Notes: a model not told the origin generated them from the letters alone. Numbered from the stretch's first letter, positions 8,111-17,159 are shown. The stretch is 64,000 nt of DNA from Anabaena sp. WA102 (GCF_001277295.1 NZ_CP011456.1:5274001-5338000); one strand, 5' to 3'. Numbers and translations are program-made.

Positions 8111-8950
8111 ATGATTGACAAGTCTCAGACGATACAGGGTTGGCATGGTCAACTTAACTTAGTTTATGGTAATCGCCAAGATTCCACTCAGTTAATTTAT
8201 AACCACCATCAAGCCCCATTAAAGGTACAACGCCCCTTTTACCCGGAAGGACAAGGAATTTGCCATAGTGTGATTTTACACACTGCTGGGGGCATTGTGG
8301 GGGGCGATCGCCTATCCTCTCATATTCACCTCCAACCCTATACAAACGCCTTGATTACTACAGCCGCTGCTGGTAAAATATATCGCAGTAATGGCTTACA
8401 AGCAAGACAAACCGTAAATATCCAAGTTGATGCTCATGCTTGTTTAGAATATTTGCCCCAAGAAACAATTTTATTTAATGGAGCAATTTACCGCCAAGAT
8501 TTGCGGGTAGAATTAGCTCCAGGTGCGAGTTATTTAGGCTGGGAAATTACGAGATTTGGTAGAAGTGCTAGGGGCGAAAAGTTTTTAGAGGGAGAGATGC
8601 GATCGCACACGGAAATCTGGCAAAATGATATTCCCTTATGGATTGATAGACAAATCGTTCCCGGTAACGAAAAAGTATTTCACAGTCCTCATGGTTTAAG
8701 AGAACATCCCGTTGTTGGTAGTTTTATTTGTGTTGGTTTTCCTCTATCTCCAGAAATCATCAACCAAGCACGTTCTTTAATTATTCAAAACTCTGATGCT
8801 GGGGTAACTCGCTTACAACATGGATTTTTGTGCCGATATCGTGGTAATTCTACATCTGAAGTCAGGAGTTGGTTTACAAATATTTGGCAAATGTTACGAG
8901 TATCTTGTCTAAATCGTGGTAATTGTATTCCTAGAGTCTGGCAAATTTAA
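8111..8950 (+). CDS. ureD: Urease accessory protein UreD
   Basis: The 279-residue protein is full length for UreD (UreH). It shows the hallmark HTAGGIVGGDRLSSHIHLQP (about 57-76), TTAAAGKIYRS and LEYLPQETILFNGA. UreD binds the urease apoprotein and, with UreF and UreG, guides nickel and CO2 delivery to the active site. It is the first gene of the urease cluster, 39 bp before ureA. ureE, ureF and ureG are absent from the window and must be elsewhere if the enzyme is functional. Confidence 0.95.
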   Translation: MIDKSQTIQGWHGQLNLVYGNRQDSTQLIYNHHQAPLKVQRPFYPEGQGICHSVILHTAGGIVGGDRLSSHIHLQPYTNALITTAAAGKIYRSNGLQARQTVNIQVDAHACLEYLPQETILFNGAIYRQDLRVELAPGASYLGWEITRFGRSARGEKFLEGEMRSHTEIWQNDIPLWIDRQIVPGNEKVFHSPHGLREHPVVGSFICVGFPLSPEIINQARSLIIQNSDAGVTRLQHGFLCRYRGNSTSEVRSWFTNIWQMLRVSCLNRGNCIPRVWQI

Positions 8951-8989
8951 ACGAACCACAGAGACGCAGAGAACGCAGAGGAGAGAACA

Positions 8990-9292
8990 ATGCAGCTTAC
9001 ACCCCAAGAAAAAGATAAATTATTAATTTTTACTGCTGCTTTAGTAGCGGAGAGAAGGAAAAATAGAGGTTTAAAATTGAATTATCCTGAAGCAGTCGCT
9101 TTTATTTCTGCTGCTATTTTGGAAGGTGCAAGAGATGGTCAAACTGTGGCAGATTTAATGAGTTATGGCACGACTTTATTAACTCGTGATGATGTCATGG
9201 AAGGTGTACCAGAAATGATTCATGATGTTCAAGTAGAAGCCACATTTCCTGATGGTACAAAGTTGGTAACTGTACATAATCCGATTCGTTAG
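8990..9292 (+). CDS. ureA: Urease gamma subunit
   Basis: This 100-residue protein starts MQLTPQEKDKLLIFTAALVA and carries KLNYPEAVAFISAAILEGAR, DVMEGVPEMIHDVQVEATFP and the terminal VTVHNPIR, all characteristic of UreA. It is the small structural subunit of the three-subunit bacterial urease. In an uninterrupted cluster ureB would follow at once; here ureB begins about 1.9 kb later, beyond two unrelated genes. Confidence 0.97.
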   Translation: MQLTPQEKDKLLIFTAALVAERRKNRGLKLNYPEAVAFISAAILEGARDGQTVADLMSYGTTLLTRDDVMEGVPEMIHDVQVEATFPDGTKLVTVHNPIR

Positions 9293-9335
9293 AAAAGATT
9301 AAAATAGGAGAAGGTACAAATCTAGGAAAAACAAT

Positions 9336-10526
9336 ATGAGATTAAAATCAGTTAATATTCAAGGTTATCGTCCTTTTAGAAATTTTGAAGCACAGTTACA
9401 ACCACTAGAAATTATTGTTGGTGCTAATGGTGCTGGTAAATCAAGTTTGTTTGAATTTCTCAAATTTTTGCGAGATAGTCTTTATCAAGATATCCCTCCA
9501 GAAATTATTTCTGGTTCTATTGGTCAGCAGATTTTTCATATTCCAGGACTAGCTAAGTTCCAATGGGACATTGAAATTGATACAGGTCTTCCAACTGGTA
9601 TTAGATATCTAGGAGAACTTATGGGTCCGGTTGGTCGAACTCAAGTTTCCTACGAAAGAGTAGAATCATCTCAACCTTTTAGTGATAGATACAGTAGTCC
9701 ATACATATATATGGATATTCAAGGTAATAAAGGTGTAATTAGAGAACCTGGAGAAACAGGATTTACAACATTAACATCAGATAAATTAACACAGGATATT
9801 GCTTTAAAGCGTTCTAATCAACTGACGCTAAATGCAATGACAAATCCATCACTGGAAGCATTATATAACTTACGTGAATATATTCGTGATTGGAGATTTT
9901 ATAGTTCCTTCAATATAGCAAGTCAGAAAATTCGTCAATCAGTTCCCATTGAACAAGAACCGATTTTACATGAAAATGCAGGTAATTTAAGTTCAGTTCT
10001 TTTTTCCTTAATGACTGAACATCGTCCAGCATTTGATGAATTACAACAACATTTACGTTCTGTAATTCCTGGTTTTAAAGGTTTAACAGTAAAAGCACGT
10101 GGTGGACCAGGAGAAGTGATCGCTTTTTGGCAAGAATCAGGTGTTGATGATGAGTTAAGTCTTGCTGACTTATCAGATGGAATTTTGCGGTTAATTTGTT
10201 GGATTTGTCTATGTGTACAACCAAATCCACCATCTTTAATTTGTATTGATGAACCAGACCAAGGTGTTCATCCTCGGACATTACCTGTTTTAGCTGCTTT
10301 ATTTGAAAAAGCCTCTGAACGCACTCAAATTTTATTAGCAACGCATTCGTCTTATTTTCTCACACAATTTGCTATTTCGCAAATTGCCGTACTCAGAAAA
10401 GAAAAAGGGGAAGCAAAATTTATTAAACCTGGAAATTCTCCGGTATTAATTGATATGCTTGATGATTTTGGTGCAGATGAATTAGAACAATTACACCGTA
10501 GCGATGAATTAGAGAGACTTCCATGA
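9336..10526 (+). CDS. AAA (AAA_21/RecF-like) ATPase, defence-type
   Basis: The 396-residue protein is an SMC/ABC-type ATPase. Walker A is GANGAGKS (residues 29-36), the signature-like LADLSDGILRL is at about 277-287, Walker B is LICIDEPDQGVHP at about 299-311, and the switch histidine is in LLATHSSYF near 336. The N-terminus MRLKSVNIQGYRPFRNFEAQ is typical of RecF-like predicted ATPases. It overlaps the next gene by 4 bp (ATGA), forming a two-gene unit. ATPases of this class paired with TOPRIM-like nucleases occur in antiphage systems (OLD, Gabija, PARIS and similar). The pair sits inside the urease operon, which suggests a transferred cassette. Confidence 0.85.
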   Translation: MRLKSVNIQGYRPFRNFEAQLQPLEIIVGANGAGKSSLFEFLKFLRDSLYQDIPPEIISGSIGQQIFHIPGLAKFQWDIEIDTGLPTGIRYLGELMGPVGRTQVSYERVESSQPFSDRYSSPYIYMDIQGNKGVIREPGETGFTTLTSDKLTQDIALKRSNQLTLNAMTNPSLEALYNLREYIRDWRFYSSFNIASQKIRQSVPIEQEPILHENAGNLSSVLFSLMTEHRPAFDELQQHLRSVIPGFKGLTVKARGGPGEVIAFWQESGVDDELSLADLSDGILRLICWICLCVQPNPPSLICIDEPDQGVHPRTLPVLAALFEKASERTQILLATHSSYFLTQFAISQIAVLRKEKGEAKFIKPGNSPVLIDMLDDFGADELEQLHRSDELERLP

Positions 10527-11179
10527 GAGTTGAAATTTATGTAGAGGGGACATCTGATAAATATGCAATGGAGGCACTATTAGCACCTTTAATTGACCAG
10601 AAATTACAGCAAGGTATTAGTATCAAATTTTTTGCAGTTAAGGGAAATGATAATGATAAAGGAGGAGATGCTAAGAAAGATTTATTAACAAAGACACCAA
10701 CTAAAGCAGTCAATATTATCTGCAATCAGCCAGATTCAATTGTGGTAATTATGCCAGACCTATATCCCAAAAATAAAGGCTTTGAACATGAAACAATTGA
10801 AGAACTAGAAAATGGGATTTCAAATACGTTCAATCAGGTATTAGAGTCTAAAGGAATTAATGATAATCGCTTAAAAGAGCGTTTTCGAGTTTTTTGCTTT
10901 AAACATGATTTAGAATCCTTAATTTTAGCTGCTGAATCCCAATTAATAACTGTACTGGGCGTGAACTCTCTTTCTGTAACATGGACAAAACCAGTTGAGG
11001 AACAAAATCACAATATTCCCCCGAAAGATATTGTAGAAAAAATTTTTCGAGAATGTGGTAAAAAATATAAAGGTTCTGTGGATGCACGCAGAATATTAGA
11101 AAGTGCAAGATATCAAGATATAGCCGAACTATGCCCTCAAGCTTTCAGACCGTTTGTAGAGTTTTTAGAAAACCTTTAA
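10523..11179 (+). CDS. DUF4276-like protein, possible TOPRIM-type nuclease partner
   Basis: The 218-residue protein opens with VEIYVEGTSDKYAMEALLAP, in which E8 and D12 fit the first acidic site of a TOPRIM-like fold. A later VVIMPDLYP (about 74-82) could supply the second acidic site, and HDLESLILAAE (about 130-140) is a conserved-looking acidic helix. I associate this pattern with DUF4276, commonly found next to RecF-like ATPases. The 4-bp overlap with the ATPase supports a shared complex. Nuclease activity is inference; the second site has only one clear Asp. Its stop lies 14 bp before ureB. Confidence 0.65.
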   Translation: MRVEIYVEGTSDKYAMEALLAPLIDQKLQQGISIKFFAVKGNDNDKGGDAKKDLLTKTPTKAVNIICNQPDSIVVIMPDLYPKNKGFEHETIEELENGISNTFNQVLESKGINDNRLKERFRVFCFKHDLESLILAAESQLITVLGVNSLSVTWTKPVEEQNHNIPPKDIVEKIFRECGKKYKGSVDARRILESARYQDIAELCPQAFRPFVEFLENL

Positions 11180-11193
11180 AGTAGGAAAAAATT

Positions 11194-11499
11194 ATGATCC
11201 CTGGAGAAATTATTACCCCCATAGGTGAAATAGAACTGAATGCAGGTCGTCCAACTACCAAAATAATAGTGGCAAATACAGGAGACAGACCAATTCAAAT
11301 AGGATCACACTTTCACTTTTACGAAGTCAATAACGCGTTAAACTTCCATAGAGAAAAAACACGAGGAATGCGATTAGATATTCCCGCCGGCACAGCCGTC
11401 AGATTTGAACCAGGAGACGAAAAAGAAGTTACTCTAGTTCCTCTCGTTGGTACAGGCCAAATTTACGGCTTCAACAACAAAATTGACGGAAACCTCTAA
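11194..11499 (+). CDS. ureB: Urease beta subunit
   Basis: The 101-residue protein begins MIPGEIITPIGEIELNAGRP and contains TGDRPIQIGSHFHFYEVN, RLDIPAGTAVRFEPGD and LVGTGQIYGFN, all diagnostic of UreB. It is the second structural subunit of urease. It starts 14 bp after the inserted DUF4276-like gene and 51 bp before ureC, so expression from the ureD promoter would have to read through the inserted pair, unless a new promoter lies within it. Confidence 0.97.
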   Translation: MIPGEIITPIGEIELNAGRPTTKIIVANTGDRPIQIGSHFHFYEVNNALNFHREKTRGMRLDIPAGTAVRFEPGDEKEVTLVPLVGTGQIYGFNNKIDGNL

Positions 11500-11550
11500 A
11501 ATTCTCTCTTTCCCTCTGCGTCTAAAGCGTGATAAAAAAAGGATAAAAAT

Positions 11551-13257
11551 ATGCCCTACAAAATGAACCGCCAAGCCTACGCCGATACCTTCGGACCAAC
11601 AGTAGGAGACAGAATTAGATTAGCCGACACAGAACTATTTATAGAAGTAGAAAGAGACTTTACAACCTACGGTGACGAAGTGAAATTTGGTGGGGGAAAA
11701 GTCATTAGAGATGGGATGGGACAATCCCCAATTTCTAATCATGATGGTGCAGTAGATTTAGTTATTACTAATGCTTTAATTCTCGATTGGTGGGGAATTG
11801 TCAAAGCAGATATTGGCATTAAAGACGGCAAAATTTATAAAATTGGTAAAGCCGGCAATCCCTATATTCAAGACAATATAGATATTATTATTGGACCGGG
11901 AACAGAAGCTTTAGCCGGTGAAGGAATGATTCTCACTGCGGGGGGAATAGATACCCACATCCATTTTATCTGTCCCCAACAAATTGAAGTCGCTATTGCT
12001 TCCGGTATTACTACCATGATTGGTGGTGGGACAGGCCCAGCTACGGGAACAAATGCCACAACTTGTACCCCTGGACCCTGGAATATGTACCGAATGTTGC
12101 AAGCTGCTGACGCTTTCCCTGTTAACTTAGGATTTCTGGGCAAAGGTAACACCAGTCAACCCCAAGGACTGATAGAACAAATCGAAGCCGGGGCAATGGG
12201 ATTGAAACTCCATGAAGATTGGGGAACAAATCCAGCCACAATTGATACTTGTTTAACCGTTGCTGATGAATATGATGTGCAAGTAGCAATTCATACTGAT
12301 ACTCTAAACGAAGCCGGCTTTGTGGAAGATACAATTGCCGCTTTTAAGCATCGTGCTATTCACACCTACCATACAGAAGGGGCTGGAGGAGGACACGCAC
12401 CAGATATTATTAAGGTTTGTGGACAAAGTAACGTTTTGCCATCTTCTACTAATCCTACCCGTCCTTACACTGTCAATACTCTAGATGAACATTTAGATAT
12501 GTTGATGGTATGTCATCACTTAGATGCAGCTATTCCTGAAGATGTATCTTTTGCTGAATCCCGTATCCGTCGAGAAACGATCGCTGCGGAAGACATTCTT
12601 CACGATTTAGGCGCGTTTAGTATGATTGCTTCCGACTCCCAAGCAATGGGGCGTGTCGGTGAGGTAATCATTCGGACTTGGCAAACGGCACATAAAATGA
12701 AGGTGCAAAGGGGAAGACTTGCTGGTGATAGTCATGCCGATAATTTACGAGCCAAACGTTATGTTGCTAAATATACAATTAATCCGGCAATCACTCATGG
12801 TATTTCTGAATATGTGGGGTCAGTAGAAGCGGGAAAATTAGCCGATTTGTGTTTGTGGAAACCTGCTTTTTTTGGTGTCAAACCGGAAATTGTGATTAAA
12901 GGTGGCATGATTGCTTGGTCACAGATGGGTGACGCTAATGCTAGTATTCCCACACCCCAACCTGTATATATGCGACCGATGTTTGGCAGTTTTGCGGGTG
13001 CTAGAAATGCGACATCATTAACTTTTGTGTCTCAAGCTGCTTTGTCCAGAGAAATTCCTCAACAATTAAAACTAGGGAAATTAGCGATCGCAGTTTCAGG
13101 AACTCGTCAAATCACTAAGCGAGATATGAAATTAAATGATGCTTTACCCGAAATTGAAGTAGATCCAGAAACCTACGAAGTTCGCGCAGATGGTGAATTA
13201 TTAACTTGTGAACCAGCAACCATTTTACCAATGGCACAAAGATACTTTCTGTTTTAG
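11551..13257 (+). CDS. ureC: Urease alpha subunit
   Basis: The 568-residue protein is the catalytic subunit, which hydrolyses urea to ammonia and carbamate. Visible active-site elements are the nickel-binding HIHFICPQQ, the carbamylated lysine in MGLKLHEDWG (K219 by my count), the metal histidines in AIHTDTLNEAGF and HTYHTEGAGGGHAPD, and the flap-region catalytic His in MVCHHLD. Length and start (MPYKMNRQAYADTFGPTVGD) are normal. No frameshift is seen, so the structural enzyme should be intact. Confidence 0.98.
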   Translation: MPYKMNRQAYADTFGPTVGDRIRLADTELFIEVERDFTTYGDEVKFGGGKVIRDGMGQSPISNHDGAVDLVITNALILDWWGIVKADIGIKDGKIYKIGKAGNPYIQDNIDIIIGPGTEALAGEGMILTAGGIDTHIHFICPQQIEVAIASGITTMIGGGTGPATGTNATTCTPGPWNMYRMLQAADAFPVNLGFLGKGNTSQPQGLIEQIEAGAMGLKLHEDWGTNPATIDTCLTVADEYDVQVAIHTDTLNEAGFVEDTIAAFKHRAIHTYHTEGAGGGHAPDIIKVCGQSNVLPSSTNPTRPYTVNTLDEHLDMLMVCHHLDAAIPEDVSFAESRIRRETIAAEDILHDLGAFSMIASDSQAMGRVGEVIIRTWQTAHKMKVQRGRLAGDSHADNLRAKRYVAKYTINPAITHGISEYVGSVEAGKLADLCLWKPAFFGVKPEIVIKGGMIAWSQMGDANASIPTPQPVYMRPMFGSFAGARNATSLTFVSQAALSREIPQQLKLGKLAIAVSGTRQITKRDMKLNDALPEIEVDPETYEVRADGELLTCEPATILPMAQRYFLF

Positions 13258-13360
13258 AAACCCTCCAGATTGAGAATTATTTTATTTCCCAAATTTTGAG
13301 TTCCTAATCAACATTTAAGATATCACCGCTGATAATCTAAGTAGGTGAACACAATAAAAA

Positions 13361-13505
13361 TTGGTGTCAACTTAAGCTACAGATAGATAGGTTATTTGTT
13401 TGGCTGACAGCCCCGCCCAGAAACGCCACGCTATCATTCCCAGGCGGGTTTTACGGGAATATTCGGTAAGCATAAAGCTCAGTGGCTAAAGCCGCTGAGA
13501 GTGTC
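13361..13505. repeat. Partial MITE left end plus dispersed hairpin repeat
   Basis: Bases 13361-13384 match the left terminus of the element at 40079-40290 (TTGGTGTCAACTTA then GCTACAGAT), and CCACGCTATCATTCCCAGGC also recurs there, but the right inverted repeat is missing. The tail (13457-13505) instead matches the repeat at 16786-16838, which holds a hairpin CTCAGTGGC-TAAA-GCCGCTGAG (here 13478-13499). Two repeat families seem to be joined. The rest of 13258-13625 holds no gene that I can see. Confidence 0.6.
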
Positions 13506-13625
13506 CTTATTTGAGAATAGGGCGATCGCCTTATCAGTGGCTTGTTTAAGATTCCGAAAACAGACAATATTTCCCTGAGAGTGTCAATAGGTATTTTGGG
13601 TTGAGAAAGTCATCAGGTTCGCAAC

Positions 13626-14543
13626 TTAATCAATTGTCCGAGATTTCCACGGTAATGGATCAACAGATTGTCCGTTCACATACAAACCCCAGTGTAAGTG
13701 CGGTCCAGTAGATGCACCAGTTGAACCGACTGCACCAATTTTTTGCCCTGCTTGCACAAAATCACCTTCCTTGACATCTATACGACTTAGGTGCATGAAA
13801 ATGCTGATAACTCCCTGACCGTGATCAATGCCTACTACATTACCATGAACCCGGAATCCTTGGGATACTTTACCCACTAAAGCAACTCGTCCAGCCGCTG
13901 GGGTAATTACGGTTGAACCCACTGCACCTGCGTAGTCTTGTCCACGATGGTAGTAGTCTTTGGCAAATTCACCATTGTAGTAACGACGGACTCCATATTT
14001 AGTGGATGTTCTCCCAGCATTGGGGGTAAGAAAAGCACCATTCCAATATTTTTCTGGTGTCTGTAGGGCTTTTAATTCTTTTACGCGCTTGAGTTCGTAC
14101 TCGGTAGCATTAACTCCAGCTTTTCCAGGTGGTAGGGTAATCCGTTGAACGGGAAATTGGCGATCGCGCACCTTTACTGATAAATTTTGTTCTTGTCCAT
14201 TTTCGGAAACTTTAATGGTTCTCACTCCAGCCTTTTCTAAGGGAGTTGTAGGCACAAAAGAACGATATTTACGAGGTGCAATTTCAAAGGCTGGATATAT
14301 TTTTTCCCCCACTGTTACAGTAGGATTGCTGGTTTTTTCTGGGGTATTTGCCTCAATGACAACGGAAATTGTATCTCCCAATTGAGGATTTTTAGGTAAT
14401 ACTTGTACTTCTAAAGCCTTTGCTGATGAGCTTAAAGCAATGGGAAAGGCAGCAATTATGCCTATAAACATTTTGGCAGGATTGATAATACTAAAACCTG
14501 ACAATTTATTCTCTGGATTAATAGGGTTACGCATGATAGTCAT
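13626..14543 (-). CDS. M23-family peptidoglycan endopeptidase
   Basis: The 305-residue protein has an N-terminal hydrophobic segment (about 20-42, ending near SSSAKALE) consistent with a signal peptide, a middle Ig-like beta region, and a C-terminal LytM/M23 domain. Zinc ligands are visible in YYHRGQDYAG (HxxxD) and in GPHLHWGLYV (HxH). Such enzymes cleave peptide cross-links in the cell wall or act as scaffolds for amidases; in cyanobacteria they are implicated in septal wall remodelling. It is monocistronic on the minus strand. Precise substrate unknown. Confidence 0.9.
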   Translation of the reverse strand: MTIMRNPINPENKLSGFSIINPAKMFIGIIAAFPIALSSSAKALEVQVLPKNPQLGDTISVVIEANTPEKTSNPTVTVGEKIYPAFEIAPRKYRSFVPTTPLEKAGVRTIKVSENGQEQNLSVKVRDRQFPVQRITLPPGKAGVNATEYELKRVKELKALQTPEKYWNGAFLTPNAGRTSTKYGVRRYYNGEFAKDYYHRGQDYAGAVGSTVITPAAGRVALVGKVSQGFRVHGNVVGIDHGQGVISIFMHLSRIDVKEGDFVQAGQKIGAVGSTGASTGPHLHWGLYVNGQSVDPLPWKSRTID

Positions 14544-14750
14544 AGGCTGATCAACAAATTTTTTGCGGCTGTTAATTAACAGACTAATTTATTGTAGTTA
14601 ATGTTTCGCCGCAAAGTTAATAAATAAGTAGTCTGGCAAAATAAATTGTATATTTGGAGAGGAAATAGGTAACAGATCAGGAATATAGAGATTTTTGTGT
14701 CCTCAGTGAGTTATAATTACGGTATAAACTGGAAATTAAATTATGAATTA

Positions 14751-15548
14751 TTAAGCTCCCATACCTGAATATTTTTTCAGTCCTCTGCGCCATAAAAAAC
14801 GATTGGCACCAAAAAATATAAGAAACCAGCCTGAGATTGATAGAAATCCTCTGGTTAAATCTACAGGTAGTCCTACTAAAATACTAGCTGGAAAATTAAT
14901 CATATAAGGAAAAGGTGTGAACATAACTATGTTTCTAATGTTTTCTGGAAAAACATCTAAAGGTGCTATCAAACCTGATAAAAATACAAAAAACAACAAC
15001 CATAAATTTTCCAAAGCTGCGGCTCTTTCTGTCCAAAATGCAAACATAGCAAAGGTATATTGAATGATAAATCTTAAAGCAAAAACCATAATTACTGCTA
15101 AGATAAATAGAAATAAGTTAGTTATACTTGGCAACCAAAAGGCTTGAGGATAGAGAACAAAAAAGAGTGCTGCTAAAAGCAATACAAAAGGCATTCTAGC
15201 GACTCTTTCAGCCAGATGGTTGGCAACATGGTGCCAAACCGGATCTAAAGGCTGTAATAATTTTGGTGAAAGTTTACCTTCCAATACTTCTTTTTCAAAA
15301 TCATAAATTACCCAGACAACGGTGATTTGCCTAGCCAGAAAAACTGCGAAAAAATATCGAGCGAAGTCTACAGATTTAAAAGCAAATTTACCACTATCAG
15401 CAGCTTGTATCCAAATACCCATCATGATAATTGGTAAAGAACCAGCTAAAACCCAGAAGATTAATTCGGATCTATATTCCAGCAGATTAGCATAATATAC
15501 TGATAGCAAAGTTAAGGATTTTTTAACAATTTTTTTCATAGTTATCAA
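14751..15548 (-). CDS. ABC-2 type transporter permease
   Basis: This 265-residue protein has about six hydrophobic segments and the permease-family features YRSELIFWVLAGSLPIIMMG, YDFEKEVLEGKLSPKLLQPL and LSGLIAPLDVFPENIRN, resembling COG4587/COG3694 permeases. It overlaps the upstream ATPase gene by 4 bp, so both come from one transcript. Many such exporters use two different permeases; only one is here, so a second may be elsewhere or the transporter may be a homodimer. The substrate is unknown. Confidence 0.85.
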   Translation of the reverse strand: MITMKKIVKKSLTLLSVYYANLLEYRSELIFWVLAGSLPIIMMGIWIQAADSGKFAFKSVDFARYFFAVFLARQITVVWVIYDFEKEVLEGKLSPKLLQPLDPVWHHVANHLAERVARMPFVLLLAALFFVLYPQAFWLPSITNLFLFILAVIMVFALRFIIQYTFAMFAFWTERAAALENLWLLFFVFLSGLIAPLDVFPENIRNIVMFTPFPYMINFPASILVGLPVDLTRGFLSISGWFLIFFGANRFLWRRGLKKYSGMGA

Positions 15549-16528
15549 TGGTTAAATCCTCTTTGAAAAACCCTACCAATTACCTCTTCTATTGGTGGTT
15601 CTGTAACTGTTAAATCTATCACTTCTAAATCGGCTAAAATCTGAGAAACAGTGCGAGTCATGGTTTCTTGTTGGACAATAAATCTCACTGCTCTTCCTTC
15701 TAGCATTTGCACATCACCATAGGACATAAGTTTTTCTAGTGGTAATTCTTGAGCTAATTCGACATAAATTTCTCGATAAGGAGCAAAATTTTCTAATAAT
15801 CCATCTAATCTACCATCGTACATGAGTTTTCCTTGATGAATTAATAACACCCGTTCACACAAAGCTGTAATATCAGCCATGTAATGACTTGTTAATAATA
15901 TTGTGGCTCGATATAGCTGATTATATTCTTTTAAAAAGTTACGCACTCCTACTTGAGCATTAACATCTAATCCTAAAGTTGGTTCATCTAGAAATAAAAC
16001 TTGGGGACGGTGTAAAAGTGCTGCTAACAGTTCAGCTTTCATCCGTTCACCTAATGATAATTTGCGGACGGGTTGGGTTAATTTACCTTCTAAAGCCAGC
16101 ATTTCTGTTAGTTCTCCAACTCGACGTTGAAATTCTTTATCAGAAATATTATAAACTGCGGCGTTAATTCTGAGAGAATCTAATGCCGGTAAATCCCAAA
16201 TTAATTGCTGTTTTTGTCCCATCACTAAGGTGATTTTTTGCAAAAATGCTTCTTGACGATTAAAGGGAATAAATCCACCGACTTTAACCGTACCTTCAGA
16301 AGGATGAATTAATCCTGTTAGCATTTTTAGGGTGGTAGTTTTGCCAGCACCATTAGGACCTAAAAATCCCACTATTTCTCCGGTTTCAATGGTGAAAGTG
16401 ATATCCTGAACGGCAGGAATTGAGCGATAGGTGCGACGGAAAAAATGGTTAATTGTTCCCTGAATACCTGGTTGTTTTGTGGATACAGGATAGAATTTAT
16501 TGAGTTTTTCTGCTATAATCATTGACAT
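15545..16528 (-). CDS. ABC transporter ATP-binding protein
   Basis: The 327-residue protein carries the full nucleotide-binding set: Walker A GPNGAGKTT (about 56-64), signature LSLGERMKAEL, Walker B VLFLDEPTLGLD and switch histidine in LTSHYM. It matches the COG4586 group that pairs with ABC-2 permeases. A C-terminal extension (about 245-327) with EEVIGRVFQRGF is usual for this group. It is the first gene of a two-gene operon with the permease. ATG at codon 3 is an alternative start. Confidence 0.9.
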   Translation of the reverse strand: MSMIIAEKLNKFYPVSTKQPGIQGTINHFFRRTYRSIPAVQDITFTIETGEIVGFLGPNGAGKTTTLKMLTGLIHPSEGTVKVGGFIPFNRQEAFLQKITLVMGQKQQLIWDLPALDSLRINAAVYNISDKEFQRRVGELTEMLALEGKLTQPVRKLSLGERMKAELLAALLHRPQVLFLDEPTLGLDVNAQVGVRNFLKEYNQLYRATILLTSHYMADITALCERVLLIHQGKLMYDGRLDGLLENFAPYREIYVELAQELPLEKLMSYGDVQMLEGRAVRFIVQQETMTRTVSQILADLEVIDLTVTEPPIEEVIGRVFQRGFNH

Positions 16529-16785
16529 GAAAAATTTATTTCCTTCTGCCTGATAACGTTGAGTTTCTTCCCTCTAAATAATAATCACACAAATTGCCAG
16601 AAAAAGTCGGTCTTGAGGAGGAGGATCATTTTTTTCTAAATTTTCTAATTCCTGATTATTTTCTAGTTAATCTATTCTTACTTCTCTTTAATTCTTCGTC
16701 CTGACTCCTGGACTCCTGACTCCTATTTCTATAAGGTGATAGAAGTCACAGATATATATGATTAACATAATCTCAGAGAAATTAC

Positions 16786-16913
16786 AGGAATATCCGGTAA
16801 GCGTAAAGCTCAGTGGCTAAAGCCGCTGAGAGTGTCAATATGTTGGGATGATTGACATTAACTGAACTCTAGGCAGTCATCTATGACAGCCTACTATCAG
16901 TCTGTCATTTTTT
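16786..16913. repeat. Dispersed hairpin repeat and orphan terminator-like hairpin
   Basis: Bases 16786-16838 repeat the segment at 13455-13505, including the hairpin CTCAGTGGC-TAAA-GCCGCTGAG (16809-16830). Downstream, ATGACAG (16883-16889) and CTGTCAT (16902-16908) form a stem followed by TTTTTT on the plus strand, like a rho-independent terminator with no plus-strand gene before it. A short transcript could end here, but no promoter is evident. Confidence 0.45.
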
Positions 16914-16960
16914 GTTGTTTGCTAATATCATAACTTGTGATAAGTATAACATATCCCCAC

Positions 16961-17159
16961 AACTAGTACATCATGGCGTAAATAAAGCAACCATTTTTAA
17001 GCCTTGTAATCAATAGACATCTCCAGAAATTAAAGATACTTGGACTGAAAAACCTGTAGAGACGTTATATGGAACTTCTCTACAATCTTTTTTGGAGATG
17101 TCTAATCAAATTTTCAGAGCTTTTAATAGTCATGCTATTTACGCCGCAGTGTACTAGTT
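16961..17159. mobile_element. MITE-like element, 199 bp
   Basis: The ends are 24-bp inverted repeats with four mismatches (16961-16984, beginning AACTAGTACA; 17136-17159, ending TGTACTAGTT). Inside are two nested palindromes: AGACATCTCCA (17015-17025) with TGGAGATGTCT (17093-17103), and GTAGAGA with TCTCTAC around 17056-17083. There is no coding capacity. This is the build of a non-autonomous, hairpin-forming transposable element. It lies 72 bp downstream of apcD. Confidence 0.7.

Noticed and set aside
10075..10341. Minus-strand frame inside the ATPase gene
   Set aside because: Leu/His/Lys-rich shadow frame; the plus-strand gene has all ATPase motifs over the same bases.
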